A stretch of DNA of 64,000 nucleotides from JAFAHD01 sp035654355 (GCA_035654355.1 DASRXC010000132.1:10679-74678), one strand, 5' to 3'. Positions 25,920 to 34,710 are shown, counted from the first letter of the stretch. Made by a program: numbers and translations. The notes: generated by a model from the sequence alone, not told the origin.

Positions 25920-27604
25920 TTCATCTCCCATTCCCACGTGTTCCAGTTGCTCGTCGTGGCCGGCGCCGGCACGAAGTTCTTGAAACCGTCGGCCGTCACG
26001 AAGATCTGCCGCTGGAAATACAGCACGATGGTGACCGCTTGCGATGCGATCTCCTTTTGGATTATCGAATAGTACGGTTTGCGGGCGCGCTGATCGTATG
26101 ATGAGAGGGCCCCGACCTCGGCGCGGTCGAGCTTCGGATCGGACCACCAGAGCGCGTTCTCACCGGCTGGCGAGATGTTCCAGGTCGCGTACAACGACTC
26201 GTCTCCACCCGGATCTGCCCCGGTCACCCACGAGTACAGGGCCGACTCGTACTTGCCCGCCTGGATGATGCCGCCGCGCTGGTAGCTGTCGAAGAACAGC
26301 GCGGTCGGATAATTCTTGATCGACGCGTCGACGCCGATCTTGCGGAAATCGGATTGCAGGATCTGCTCGACCGCTTCGGGCGTTTTCGCGCCCGCCGCAG
26401 CGCTGATGTTGAAGGCTAGACGCTGTCCATCTTTGACGCGGATGCCATCGTCGCCCAGCTTCCAGCCGGCGTCGTCAAGCATGCGGCTCGCGGCCGCCGG
26501 ATCGTAGTCGTAGTGAGGTACATCTGGTTCGTATGCCCACGATAGCGGCGGAAGATCTGAGTACGCGACGACGTACACATCGTGCGTGACGTCGTGCACG
26601 ATCCGCTTCCGGTCGACCGCCATCGCTAGCGCGCGCCGCACGCGCACATCCTGGAAGATCGGATCCTTCTGGTTGAGATCGAGGTGCGCATATACAAGCG
26701 CCGGCGACAGCTGCACGCGGAAGCCCATCGCCGACAACTTTTGGATCTGTGGATACAGATCCGAAGGCGCACGGAACCACGCGTCGACCTCATGCGTCTG
26801 CAGCTGGGTCATAATCGTCGTCTCAGATGGGATGATCTTATAGATGATGCGCTTGAGTTTAGGCGGCCCGCGCCAATACAGCGGATTGGCTTCCAGCTCG
26901 ACGCGATCTCCATGCACCCAGCGCACGAACTTGAACGGGCCGGTGCCCACAGGGTTCGTGTTGAACGGCACTTGATTGAGGTTTGGGTACTTCTCGAGTA
27001 GGTGCGCAGGCAGCACCGGGTAGAGGCCGGTCTCGGCGAAATACGTCGTGAGGGCCGCCGCGTAGATCTTCTTGAGATGGATACGCACCGTGTACTTGTC
27101 GGGCGCATCCACGGAAGCGATGCGGTCCCAGCCGTTGCGCGATACGAGATTGTTGTCGGGGTTCAAAATCGCGTGGACGGTGAACACAACGTCGTGCGAG
27201 TCGAACGGCGCGCCGTCATGCCACTTCACTCCATGACGCAGGTGGTAGGTGAGCGTGAGGCCGTCCTTACTGATGCCGCCGTTCTGATAGCTGGGCACGA
27301 CGGTCGCGAGCTCCGGTATTAAGCGCATCTTGTCGTCGAGGTTGAAGAAAAAGCCGAAGATGAACATGTCCATGTCGGTGCCGACCGCGGTAAGGCGGAG
27401 CAGCGGATTCATGGAGATCGGCTCTTCGATGTCGGCGTAGCGAAGCGTGCCCGGAATCGTGCCGGCCTGACTGATGGGCGCGGTGCTTTGCGAGATCTTG
27501 CTGCACCCGACGAGCACGAGCGCGGCACATGCGCACAGCGCGGCCGAGTACAAACGACCGCGCGAACGACGCCGTTGGCCGGCGCTTGCTATTTCATCTC
27601 CCAT
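25916..27604 (-). CDS. oligopeptide-type substrate-binding lipoprotein (SBP_bac_5), copy 2
   Basis: This protein of 562 residues has an Arg-rich N-region, a hydrophobic stretch and a lipobox LVLVGC (Cys near residue 34), so it is lipidated. The SBP_bac_5 domain begins LRYADIEEPISMNPLLRL and contains HGVKWHDGAPFDSHDVVF. ATG 27604 lies inside the last codons of copy 3, overlapping it by 16 bp; a later TTG is possible. Copies 2 and 3 are the most alike of the set, both ending TSNWNTWEWEMK, which suggests a recent duplication. It has no transporter partners in the window. Confidence 0.88.
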   Translation of the reverse strand: MGDEIASAGQRRRSRGRLYSAALCACAALVLVGCSKISQSTAPISQAGTIPGTLRYADIEEPISMNPLLRLTAVGTDMDMFIFGFFFNLDDKMRLIPELATVVPSYQNGGISKDGLTLTYHLRHGVKWHDGAPFDSHDVVFTVHAILNPDNNLVSRNGWDRIASVDAPDKYTVRIHLKKIYAAALTTYFAETGLYPVLPAHLLEKYPNLNQVPFNTNPVGTGPFKFVRWVHGDRVELEANPLYWRGPPKLKRIIYKIIPSETTIMTQLQTHEVDAWFRAPSDLYPQIQKLSAMGFRVQLSPALVYAHLDLNQKDPIFQDVRVRRALAMAVDRKRIVHDVTHDVYVVAYSDLPPLSWAYEPDVPHYDYDPAAASRMLDDAGWKLGDDGIRVKDGQRLAFNISAAAGAKTPEAVEQILQSDFRKIGVDASIKNYPTALFFDSYQRGGIIQAGKYESALYSWVTGADPGGDESLYATWNISPAGENALWWSDPKLDRAEVGALSSYDQRARKPYYSIIQKEIASQAVTIVLYFQRQIFVTADGFKNFVPAPATTSNWNTWEWEMK

Positions 27605-29235
27605 TCCCACGTGTTCCAATTGCTGGTCACCGCGGGCGCTGGCTTGAAGTTCTTGAAGTTGGGCGACGTCACGAAGATCGTGCGGTTGAACCAGATGAAT
27701 TGCGTGACCGACTCGGACGCAAGCAGCTTTTGGATGACAGAGTAGTACTTCTTGCGCGTAGCGCGGTCGTAGGTCGAGAGCGCTCCACGCTGCGCGGCGT
27801 CCATGCGCGGATCGCACCAGTACAGATTGTTCTGGCCCTTGGGCGGAATGCCATAACACGCGTAGACGAGCTCGTCATCGCTTGGGTCGACGCCCGCGCT
27901 CCACGAGAAGAGCGCGACATCGTACTTGCCGGCCTGCAGAATGCCGCCTTGTTGATAGCCGCCGAAGAACAGCTGCGTCGGGTAGTTCTTAACGGTCGCG
28001 TCGATGCCGACATCCTTCAAGTTGCGCTGCATGTACGTCTCGGCAAGCACACCGGTCGTTCCACCCGCGACGGTTGAAAGGGCGAACGAAAGGCGCTGTC
28101 CATCTTTCGCGCGCACGCCATCCGGCCCGACCTTCCAGCCGGCGTCGTCGAGGAGCTGTTTCGCCTTGGCCGGATCGTAGTCGAAGTGCATGACGTCCGG
28201 ATCGTACGCCCACGAGAACTTCGGTTGATCTGACCATCCAGCCGTATTGACGTCATGCGACACGTTGTGCAGAATGCCGCCGCGATCGATGGCGTAATTG
28301 ATCGCCTGGCGTACTTTGATATCGTCGAAGATCGGATTCTTCATGTTCAGGTCGACGTGCGCGAACACGTTTGACGGCTCGAGCTGGATGCGGAAGTCGG
28401 TCAGCTTCTGGAGCTCGGGATACAAGCTGGACGGCGCGCGGAACCATGCGTCGATCTCGTGCGTCTGCAACTGTGTGAGGATCGTGTTGTCGTCGGCGAT
28501 GATCTTATAGATGATGCGCTTGAGCTTCGGCGTGCCCCGCCAATACGTGGGATTAGCGTCCCATTCGATGTGATCGCCATGCACCCACTTCACGAACTTG
28601 AACGGCCCTGTGCCGATGGGATGCGTGTTGAACGGAACTTGGTTGATGTTCGGATACTTTTCGAGCAGGTGTGCCGGCATGACCGGGTAGTTGCCGCTCG
28701 GAACGAAAAACGTCGTGATCGCGGCGGGATAGATCTTGGCGAGGTGGACGACGAACGTATACGGATCGGGTTCAGCGACGTTCGCCACGCGATCCCAACC
28801 GGTCCGCACCTGCACGTTGTTCGCCGGATTCATGATCGCATGGAACGTGAACACGCAGTCGTGCGCGGTGAAGGGCGCGCCGTCTTGCCATTTGACGCCG
28901 TGGCGCAGGTGATACGTGATCGTCAAGCCGTCTTTGCTGATGCCGCCATTGTCGTATGTCGGCACCTCGGTCGCGAGCTCGGGGACGAGCCGCTCCTTGT
29001 CGTCGAGGTTGAAGAAAAAGCCGTACACGAACATGTCCATGTCCGTGCTGATCGCCTCAAGGCGGAGCAGCGGATTCAGTGACACGGGTTCGGAGATGTC
29101 GGCGTAGCGCAGCGTGCCCGGAACCGTGCCGTTATTCTCCGGCGCGTTCGTGCTTTGCGAAACTTTTGTGCACGCGCTCGCGGCCAACGCCGCGGCGAGC
29201 ACGATCACGAGCGCGATTCGCTGGAGTGAGGCTAT
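27589..29235 (-). CDS. oligopeptide-type substrate-binding lipoprotein (SBP_bac_5), copy 3
   Basis: SBP_bac_5 lipoprotein with a hydrophobic leader and lipobox AASAC (the Cys codon is near 29172). The mature domain begins LRYADISEPVSLNPLLRLE and includes HGVKWQDGAPFTAHD. The start is unusual. No ATG, GTG or TTG lies where a normal leader should begin: candidates are the non-canonical ATA at 29235, which overlaps the upstream stop in ATAG, or GTG 29208, which leaves a very short leader without a positive charge. The outer bound given is the ATA. A sequencing error is possible. It is directly downstream of the cupredoxin-like gene. Confidence 0.82.
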   Translation of the reverse strand: MASLQRIALVIVLAAALAASACTKVSQSTNAPENNGTVPGTLRYADISEPVSLNPLLRLEAISTDMDMFVYGFFFNLDDKERLVPELATEVPTYDNGGISKDGLTITYHLRHGVKWQDGAPFTAHDCVFTFHAIMNPANNVQVRTGWDRVANVAEPDPYTFVVHLAKIYPAAITTFFVPSGNYPVMPAHLLEKYPNINQVPFNTHPIGTGPFKFVKWVHGDHIEWDANPTYWRGTPKLKRIIYKIIADDNTILTQLQTHEIDAWFRAPSSLYPELQKLTDFRIQLEPSNVFAHVDLNMKNPIFDDIKVRQAINYAIDRGGILHNVSHDVNTAGWSDQPKFSWAYDPDVMHFDYDPAKAKQLLDDAGWKVGPDGVRAKDGQRLSFALSTVAGGTTGVLAETYMQRNLKDVGIDATVKNYPTQLFFGGYQQGGILQAGKYDVALFSWSAGVDPSDDELVYACYGIPPKGQNNLYWCDPRMDAAQRGALSTYDRATRKKYYSVIQKLLASESVTQFIWFNRTIFVTSPNFKNFKPAPAVTSNWNTWEWEMK

Positions 29236-29603
29236 TGCGACGGCTGCGGCACGCTGACCGTGATCGTGCCTTTCATCGTCGGATCGGTCATGCTGTAGTA
29301 CGAGAACGTGCCTTGCATCGCGGCGACCCACCGCCACTTGCCGCCGTTGGGTGCGATCATCCCCGAGTCGAAGGCGCCGGGCGACGTCACCGAGTGCGGC
29401 TGCGTGTCGTTGTTGGTCCATGTGACTACCGTCCCTAGATTGACCGAGACGTTGCCCGGCTTGAACGAGTTGTCGCCGTGATCTCCCGTGATGGCGATGT
29501 CGACGACCGGCGAGTTGCTATGCTCTTGACAGGCTGTCAGAATACCAACAGAAACCAGCACGCAGGCAAGCAGCAGGCAAGCGCGGCGGAACGGCGGCTG
29601 CAT
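29232..29603 (-). CDS. cupredoxin-like lipoprotein lacking key copper ligands
   Basis: This 123-residue protein has a lipoprotein leader with lipobox LTAC (Cys25). The cupredoxin fold is clear: KPGNVSVNLGTVVTWTNND, then QPHSV with the first His ligand (His70), and a C-terminal MKGTITV strand. In the ligand loop, however, the usual Y-x-C-x-x-H-P-x-M reads YYSMTDPTM: Ser104 replaces Cys, Asp107 replaces His, and only Met110 remains. Normal type-1 copper binding is therefore unlikely. It lies 12 bp after the TolC-like gene and directly before three binding lipoproteins, so it is part of that transcript. Confidence 0.85.
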   Translation of the reverse strand: MQPPFRRACLLLACVLVSVGILTACQEHSNSPVVDIAITGDHGDNSFKPGNVSVNLGTVVTWTNNDTQPHSVTSPGAFDSGMIAPNGGKWRWVAAMQGTFSYYSMTDPTMKGTITVSVPQPSQ

Positions 29604-29615
29604 GCACGTCTATTC

Positions 29616-31115
29616 TTATCTTCCGGCGATGGTGCCTTCAGCGAAGAACAGGTTCTGTTCGGCGGTGTACAGTCCGAAAAGCGCATTCACGTAATCGCCG
29701 CGCGCCTTGGTCAGACCCGTTTGTGCGTTCAGCAAGAGCACGAGCGTCGTGACGCCCGCCTTATACTGCGCGTTGGTGACGTCGAGCACGGTTTGCGCCT
29801 GATCGAGCTCTGCGCGCGCCGAGGTGACGGCGGCCAGCGCGGTTTGCGCCGAGAGGTAGGCTTGACGCACGTTGAGCGAGACGCCGAGCGCGGTCGAGTC
29901 GAGGTTCGCAGATGCGGTCTCAGTATTCGCCTCGGCCGCGGCGATCTGGCCGTTGATCAGACCTGAATCGTACAGCGGCATCGAGACGTTGGCGCCAAAT
30001 GAGTACGTGGCCACCCAGTTGCCGCCGTTGTTGACGATGTTGCCGGCCGAGTCGACCCCGCCGGTCGCAGATCCGATGGTCCCAAAACCGCTGATGATCG
30101 GATAGCGGCCGGCACGAGCGGCGCGGACGCCCCGCTCTGCCGACGTGAGCGCGGCTTGCGCCGACGCGAGATCGTACCGGTGCGTCTGCGCCGTCGCTTC
30201 CACGCTCGCGTATGCAGGCAGCGGCGGCGCCGTTTGCGCGAACGTGTCAGACAATTGCACGGGCGTATCCGACGGCAGACCCATCGCGTTGAGCAACGCT
30301 GCGATCTGCGATGACTCCCCATTGGCGGCTTGCGCTTCGGCAAGCTGCGCCTGCGCGACCGGCAGCTGCGCGGTCAGGACGTCGGCGTGAGAAGCGACGC
30401 CGGCGCGATACTGCGCCTCAACGAGCTGCTCTTGCACCTGCGCCAGTTTCGTGTTCGCGATCGCGACCTGATACGCGTAGCGTGCTTGCAACGCGGAATA
30501 GTACAACGATGCCACATTGAACAGCACGACGTCGACCTGACGAAGACTGCTCAATTCGGCGGCATCGCGGCTGAAGCGCGCTTGGCTCATGCGCGCATAC
30601 GTAGCGCCGCCGTCGAAAATAAGCTGCGTTACCTCGGCCTGGACCGAGTTCGAGGTGAAGATGTTCGGCGCGATTGCACCGACGGTCGCGCCGGTGCGCG
30701 ATTGGCCGCGATTGCGCTGGAACGTGCCGGAGCCGTTGATCTGCGGGAATGCCGCGCTGTTCGCGGTCTCAAGCTGTGCGCCCGCGAGATTGGCCGCGGC
30801 GCGAGCGAGCGCGAGCTGGGGTGACTGTTTGACCGCGATCATCTTCGCGTCTTGCAGCGACAACGGCACTGGCGAACTCGTGTATGGAATGCCGTAACGG
30901 CCCGATGTGTCGGGCGGATACGTCGTCAGATTCTGCGGGATGCCGAGCGTCATCGGCGTTGCGCTCGCGCCTGGCGCCGGGGTCGGCGATGAGGCCGCGC
31001 TCGGGGTCGGCATCGCCGCCGGCGAGGGCGTCGGTGTTGGATGAGCGGCGGCCAGCGCCGGACCCGCGCTCGCGAGCACGATGAGACCACAGAGAGAAGC
31101 GAACAGTCGGTTCAT
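29616..31115 (-). CDS. TolC-family outer membrane efflux channel
   Basis: This 499-residue protein has a signal peptide (MNRLFASLCGLIVLASAG, ending near ALAAA) and a Pro/Thr/Ala-rich segment of about 50 residues. Two OEP repeats of long amphipathic helices follow, with typical ANLAGAQLETANSA and LNVRQAYLSAQTALAAV patterns. It should form a trimeric channel spanning outer membrane and periplasm. ATG 31115 follows AAGGAAAGG. It lies 85 bp after the adaptor gene. No inner-membrane pump (RND, MFS or ABC) is encoded in the unit, which is unusual. Confidence 0.9.
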   Translation of the reverse strand: MNRLFASLCGLIVLASAGPALAAAHPTPTPSPAAMPTPSAASSPTPAPGASATPMTLGIPQNLTTYPPDTSGRYGIPYTSSPVPLSLQDAKMIAVKQSPQLALARAAANLAGAQLETANSAAFPQINGSGTFQRNRGQSRTGATVGAIAPNIFTSNSVQAEVTQLIFDGGATYARMSQARFSRDAAELSSLRQVDVVLFNVASLYYSALQARYAYQVAIANTKLAQVQEQLVEAQYRAGVASHADVLTAQLPVAQAQLAEAQAANGESSQIAALLNAMGLPSDTPVQLSDTFAQTAPPLPAYASVEATAQTHRYDLASAQAALTSAERGVRAARAGRYPIISGFGTIGSATGGVDSAGNIVNNGGNWVATYSFGANVSMPLYDSGLINGQIAAAEANTETASANLDSTALGVSLNVRQAYLSAQTALAAVTSARAELDQAQTVLDVTNAQYKAGVTTLVLLLNAQTGLTKARGDYVNALFGLYTAEQNLFFAEGTIAGR

Positions 31116-31200
31116 ACCCTTTCCTTGCACAAGCTCTACCTTATCTTATGTGCCCGCTCCCATGCTGACCCAAGGCCCTCACCGCCAGCGTACGTCTGGG

Positions 31201-32433
31201 TTACTGCGAGGTCCGCGAGGCCGAAGGCGCGGGGCCGCTTTGGGAGCCGGGACTGACGATGCTGACCACCGAGCCGTCTTGCAGCGAGTCCGGACGCTGG
31301 ACGATGACCTGGGCGCCGGGTTCGATGCCGCTGACCTCTATACGATCAGCGGTCTGCAATCCAGACTTGACCGGCATCGACTTGGCCTTGCCGTCGACGA
31401 CCACGTAGACGGCTTGGCCGGTCTCGGCCTGAAAGATCGCGCTGCGCGGCACGATCAGCACGTCGCGATGGGCCGCCTGCTGGACTGTCACATTCGCGAC
31501 CATGCCTGCACGCAACGCATAGTCACGGTTAGGCACGACCACGTGCGTCAAATAGCTCAGCGTTCCGGAGGACGCAGCCGCGTTGACCACGTCGACATTC
31601 GCATGCCACGCGCGACCGGGAAGCGTGTCGATGGTGATGGTCACCGGAGTGCCGCTGTTGACAAATGCGAGATCGTCATCAGGAATGCCGACATTGATCC
31701 ATGCCGGATCGAGTTGCGACACGGTGACGAGCGCCGTTCCTGGACTCGCGAGCGCGCCCTTGTCGACGTTGCGCGCGGTCACGATGCCGTCGAACGGCGC
31801 TGTGACGCTCGTCTGAGCGATCTGCGCGTTGATCGCGTCGAGCGCGGCTTGCGCGGTTTGGATGTCGGCCAGCGCGGAGCTTTTTCCGGATTGCAGGTTG
31901 GCGTTCTGCGCCGTGACCTGCGCGGCGCGATATAACGCGTCGGCTTGCGCGGCGGCGCTTTGCGCTTGATCGAGCGCCGTCTTCGAGACATAGCCTTGCT
32001 TGAACAACGCTTGATTGCGCGCGAGGTTGACGTCCGCGTTTTCCGCCGCGACCTTCGCCGACGTCAGATTCGCCTGCGCGGTCGACGAGCCGCCGACGTC
32101 GTTCGCTTTCACGCTCGCGAGTTTAGCCGCAGCCTGCGCTGCCTGCGCGCGCAGCGTGCTGTCATCGATTTTGACGAGCAGCTGCCCGGCGCGCACGCGC
32201 TGGCCGAGCGACACGTACACGTCGATGACATTTCCTGATGCGACCGATGAGAGCACCGCCTGCTGGCGCGGTGCGACGACGCCGGTGAGCGTGAAGGTCG
32301 CGGTGATGTCGCCGCGTTTGGCCGTCTCGACCGAGACGGGCAACGCATTCGATGACTTCGGCATCGGCTTCGCGCACGCCGCAAGGCTCAACGCGATCGC
32401 ACCCGCGGCGAGGATTGAAGTGAGCCGCCGCAT
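31201..32433 (-). CDS. RND/ABC-type periplasmic adaptor lipoprotein (HlyD/AcrA family)
   Basis: This 410-residue membrane-fusion protein has a lipoprotein leader with lipobox SLAAC (Cys20). It has the adaptor order: lipoyl half (SGNVIDVYVSLGQRVRAGQLL), a long alpha-helical hairpin rich in Ala and Gln (about 75-180), second lipoyl half (VTAPFDGIVTARNVDKGALASPG), beta-barrel and membrane-proximal domains. Such proteins bridge an inner-membrane pump and TolC. I chose ATG 32433 because it gives a clean lipobox leader. It lies 100 bp downstream of marR, whose product is the likely regulator. Confidence 0.9.
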   Translation of the reverse strand: MRRLTSILAAGAIALSLAACAKPMPKSSNALPVSVETAKRGDITATFTLTGVVAPRQQAVLSSVASGNVIDVYVSLGQRVRAGQLLVKIDDSTLRAQAAQAAAKLASVKANDVGGSSTAQANLTSAKVAAENADVNLARNQALFKQGYVSKTALDQAQSAAAQADALYRAAQVTAQNANLQSGKSSALADIQTAQAALDAINAQIAQTSVTAPFDGIVTARNVDKGALASPGTALVTVSQLDPAWINVGIPDDDLAFVNSGTPVTITIDTLPGRAWHANVDVVNAAASSGTLSYLTHVVVPNRDYALRAGMVANVTVQQAAHRDVLIVPRSAIFQAETGQAVYVVVDGKAKSMPVKSGLQTADRIEVSGIEPGAQVIVQRPDSLQDGSVVSIVSPGSQSGPAPSASRTSQ

Positions 32434-32533
32434 AGAGACGTAGTGCAAGAGATCCTCTTTCCCGACTGGGTCCCGGAGAATGCGGGGTCCCATGGGGGTT
32501 GCTACCGCGAGCGGCGCATCCGTGTTTCGCATT

Positions 32534-33004
32534 TTACGCATGGGCGCGGCTCCGTTCGGCTACTTGAAGTAAGACGTCGCGTAGGCTGGTCTGCAGCTCT
32601 TCAGGCAGCTCGGCGATGGCGGGTGGCGCCTGCTTGACCAGAGCGCGGTAGCGCTGGTGCAGCCGTGCTCCGGCCGGTGTGAGCACCAGCAGCCGCATTC
32701 TGCGATCGCTGGCGTTGCTGCGGCGGGTGACCAAGCCGCGCGCTTCGAGGCGGTCGACGATGCCGGTCACGCTCGACGCGTCGCAAGCCAGGGTCTGGGC
32801 CAAGGCGCTCATCGAGCACGTCTCGTCGTCGCCAAGCACGAACAGTGCGTGCGCCTGCTGTTTGGTGAGTTCGAGCGTCGCGGCCGCGCGCTCGAAATGA
32901 TGTCGCTGCGCTTGAAAAATCTCGATCATCAACTGCCACGCCTGCGCTGCGGCCGTCCGCGCCTCGCTCGAGCGCGTGCCGTTCGCGTGTCTCCCCGGGT
33001 CCAT
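32534..33004 (-). CDS. MarR-family transcriptional regulator
   Basis: This 156-residue winged-helix protein has a dimerisation N-terminus and a recognition region with MSALAQTLACDASSVTGIVDRLEARGLVTR, followed by the wing RRSNASDRRMRLLVLTPAG, the classical MarR signature. MarR proteins usually repress neighbouring efflux genes and release DNA when phenolic or drug-like ligands bind. It heads the minus-strand unit of adaptor, TolC, cupredoxin and three binding lipoproteins and probably controls it. Two GGGTCCC direct repeats occur in the 100-bp gap before the adaptor gene; whether they are operators is unknown. Confidence 0.92.
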   Translation of the reverse strand: MDPGRHANGTRSSEARTAAAQAWQLMIEIFQAQRHHFERAAATLELTKQQAHALFVLGDDETCSMSALAQTLACDASSVTGIVDRLEARGLVTRRSNASDRRMRLLVLTPAGARLHQRYRALVKQAPPAIAELPEELQTSLRDVLLQVAERSRAHA

Positions 33005-33135
33005 AGGGCGCGCGGCTTCCGATGCCGCGAGCGCGAAACCTTTGAATCGCCGATATTCCTATTCCATGAAATGTTGCAAAAGGCGTCTCCGGCCCGCACG
33101 GTGGGAAGAACTCGGGTCGCATTGAATGACAGCGC

Positions 33136-33675
33136 ATGAACCCTGAGCTTCGTCTGAGGATTGGCTGGGTCGTCGTCGGACTGCTATTCTGCGGCGCGAT
33201 CGCGCTGTTCGCGATCGACGTCTCGCGCTGGAACAGGGGCGAAGGGGCGGTCTACGGCAAGGCGTCGGTCGGCCGCCCCGCGCCGGACGTATCCTTCCAA
33301 ACGCTCGGCGGCGGCCGCCTCTCGCTTACGACATTTGTGGGTCATCCGCTCGTGGTGAACTTCTTCGCGACGTGGTGCGTACCGTGTAAGGCTGAGCTGC
33401 CGCTTATGCAGTCCCGGTACGCGCAATATCGCTCGCGCGGTTTGGAAGTGCTGGGTGCGGACCAGCAGGAAGATGCACCGCAAGTGCGTGCTTTCGTGCG
33501 CGCGCACGGCGTGACGTATCCGACCGTGATCGATCAAGGCGACGCGATCGATGTGTACGGCGGCCACGCGATTCCGATGTCGCTCTTCATCGACAGCACG
33601 GGCGTGCTGCGCGCGGTGCACGTCGGCGAGATGTCAGCAGCGATGCTCGACGAGGATCTGCGCAAGATCCTCTAG
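33136..33675 (+). CDS. TlpA/ResA-like membrane-anchored thioredoxin
   Basis: This 179-residue protein has one N-terminal membrane helix (about 8-27) and a periplasm-facing thioredoxin domain. The redox motif is WCVPCK with Cys81 and Cys84. The RPAPDVSFQTLGGG opening and HAIPMSLFIDSTG cis-Pro region belong to the TlpA/ResA/DsbE branch, which reduces disulfides in apocytochromes or other exported proteins. No cytochrome-maturation genes are adjacent. It is divergent from marR and its stop is 2 bp from the convergent thyX. Confidence 0.9.
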   Translation: MNPELRLRIGWVVVGLLFCGAIALFAIDVSRWNRGEGAVYGKASVGRPAPDVSFQTLGGGRLSLTTFVGHPLVVNFFATWCVPCKAELPLMQSRYAQYRSRGLEVLGADQQEDAPQVRAFVRAHGVTYPTVIDQGDAIDVYGGHAIPMSLFIDSTGVLRAVHVGEMSAAMLDEDLRKIL

Positions 33676-33677
33676 CG

Positions 33678-34448
33678 TTACCCAGATCCGTTCTTGCGCG
33701 CTTTGGACTCGAGCCAGAGGCCGGCGGTTGCCGCATCGCGCACCTGCGCCTTTGCGACTGCGATATAGCGCGGACAGTTCGGACCATCAGGTTCGTGGCA
33801 GTAGCCGCGCACGCACGTCGCGCCTGCGTCCTTGAACAGCACCGGATCCTCGCGTTTGAGGATGCGCAACACTTGGAATGACATCTCGCGGATCTCCCAT
33901 TGCGCCATGTTGCACGTGCGCAACGTCAAGAACTCATACCACGCGCGCGCGTTGCCGGATACGACGAGCTGGCTCGCGGTCGCGTTGGGCAAGATGAAGC
34001 GCGCATCTTCGCCGGGGATGCCGGCGTCGAGCATCGCTTGGTACGCATCGGCGATCTCGTCCATGAGGCGATCGAATCGTGCGGATGCGTCAGGCAGCGA
34101 CGCGATCTTCTTCGGCTTGACAAATGGGAACTCGCGGTTCTTGAACGCGAGATAACGTTGGCTTTGCTGATCGAATTGCAGATGGCGATGGCGCACGAGC
34201 TGGTGCGTCGCGGCGCGCGAGAGACCGGTGACGCCGAACACGTAGATGTTATGTTCAAGCGTCGAGTGGTGGCCGGCAGAACGAACGCGATCGACTGTCC
34301 GCACCATGTCGTCAGGTTTGCTGTGCCAGCGTTGCACGATCGCTTCAGGCGCATTGGCTGAATAGCATGTGCGTGCAGCGGTGGCGGTCATCGCGGTCGG
34401 GGAGGGGGATTTCTCAAGCAACGTGACGTGGACAGTGACTTCGGGCAT
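33678..34448 (-). CDS. thyX: flavin-dependent thymidylate synthase ThyX
   Basis: FAD-dependent enzyme that methylates dUMP to dTMP using methylene-tetrahydrofolate. The 256-residue protein holds the ThyX motif RHR-x7-S (RHRHLQFDQQS, residues about 86-96, followed by QRY). It also has GHHSTLEHNIYVFGV and a late TLRTCNMAQWEIREM segment. I chose ATG 34448; the in-frame upstream extension reads antisense into the next intergenic region and is not family-like. A Cys-rich C-terminal tail (CVRGYCHEPDGPNCPRY) is slightly unusual. No thyA is seen in the window. Confidence 0.92.
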   Translation of the reverse strand: MPEVTVHVTLLEKSPSPTAMTATAARTCYSANAPEAIVQRWHSKPDDMVRTVDRVRSAGHHSTLEHNIYVFGVTGLSRAATHQLVRHRHLQFDQQSQRYLAFKNREFPFVKPKKIASLPDASARFDRLMDEIADAYQAMLDAGIPGEDARFILPNATASQLVVSGNARAWYEFLTLRTCNMAQWEIREMSFQVLRILKREDPVLFKDAGATCVRGYCHEPDGPNCPRYIAVAKAQVRDAATAGLWLESKARKNGSG

Positions 34449-34710
34449 AGTGGGACGCGTTTCGCGCTGCGGTGCATGCGGTCCGCCTGTGCGCGAAACG
34501 TCAATGATGAGACGAACGATTAACACAGCCTTTCGGAGCCCGGAGGGAAACGCCGCTTGGCTGGGCAACGCCGCCCGAGTGCATGGGGGGTAAAGTCGGC
34601 ATTTGCGCTTCTACCCGGGGCGAAGCCGGGACGTCGCAACAGCCGTGATTCAAGGACGGCGACGAGCGATCACCCCGACCATAGTGGATACCACTGTAGG
34701 AGGACACGAC
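34449..34710 (+). promoter_or_regulatory. 262-bp intergenic leader with several stem-loops upstream of stalk-barrel gene 1
   Basis: No gene is recognised in this gap. On the plus strand it can fold into several local hairpins: GCCGT/ACGGC at 34642-34646 and 34656-34660, and a perfect AGTGG/CCACT hairpin at 34683-34687 and 34691-34695 that ends two bases before the AGGAGG ribosome site. A run of six G with flanking GGGAAACGCC elements lies further upstream. It may be a structured 5' leader that stabilises or regulates the mRNA. I could not match it to a riboswitch class by eye. Confidence 0.35.

Noticed and set aside
32434..32533. GGGTCCC direct repeats as MarR operator
   Set aside because: MarR operators are usually inverted repeats. 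The two short GC-rich direct repeats are not enough to call a site.
34582..34647. 21-codon leader peptide frame upstream of stalk-barrel gene 1
   Set aside because: It lacks a convincing ribosome site at correct spacing and no repeated regulatory codons are seen.
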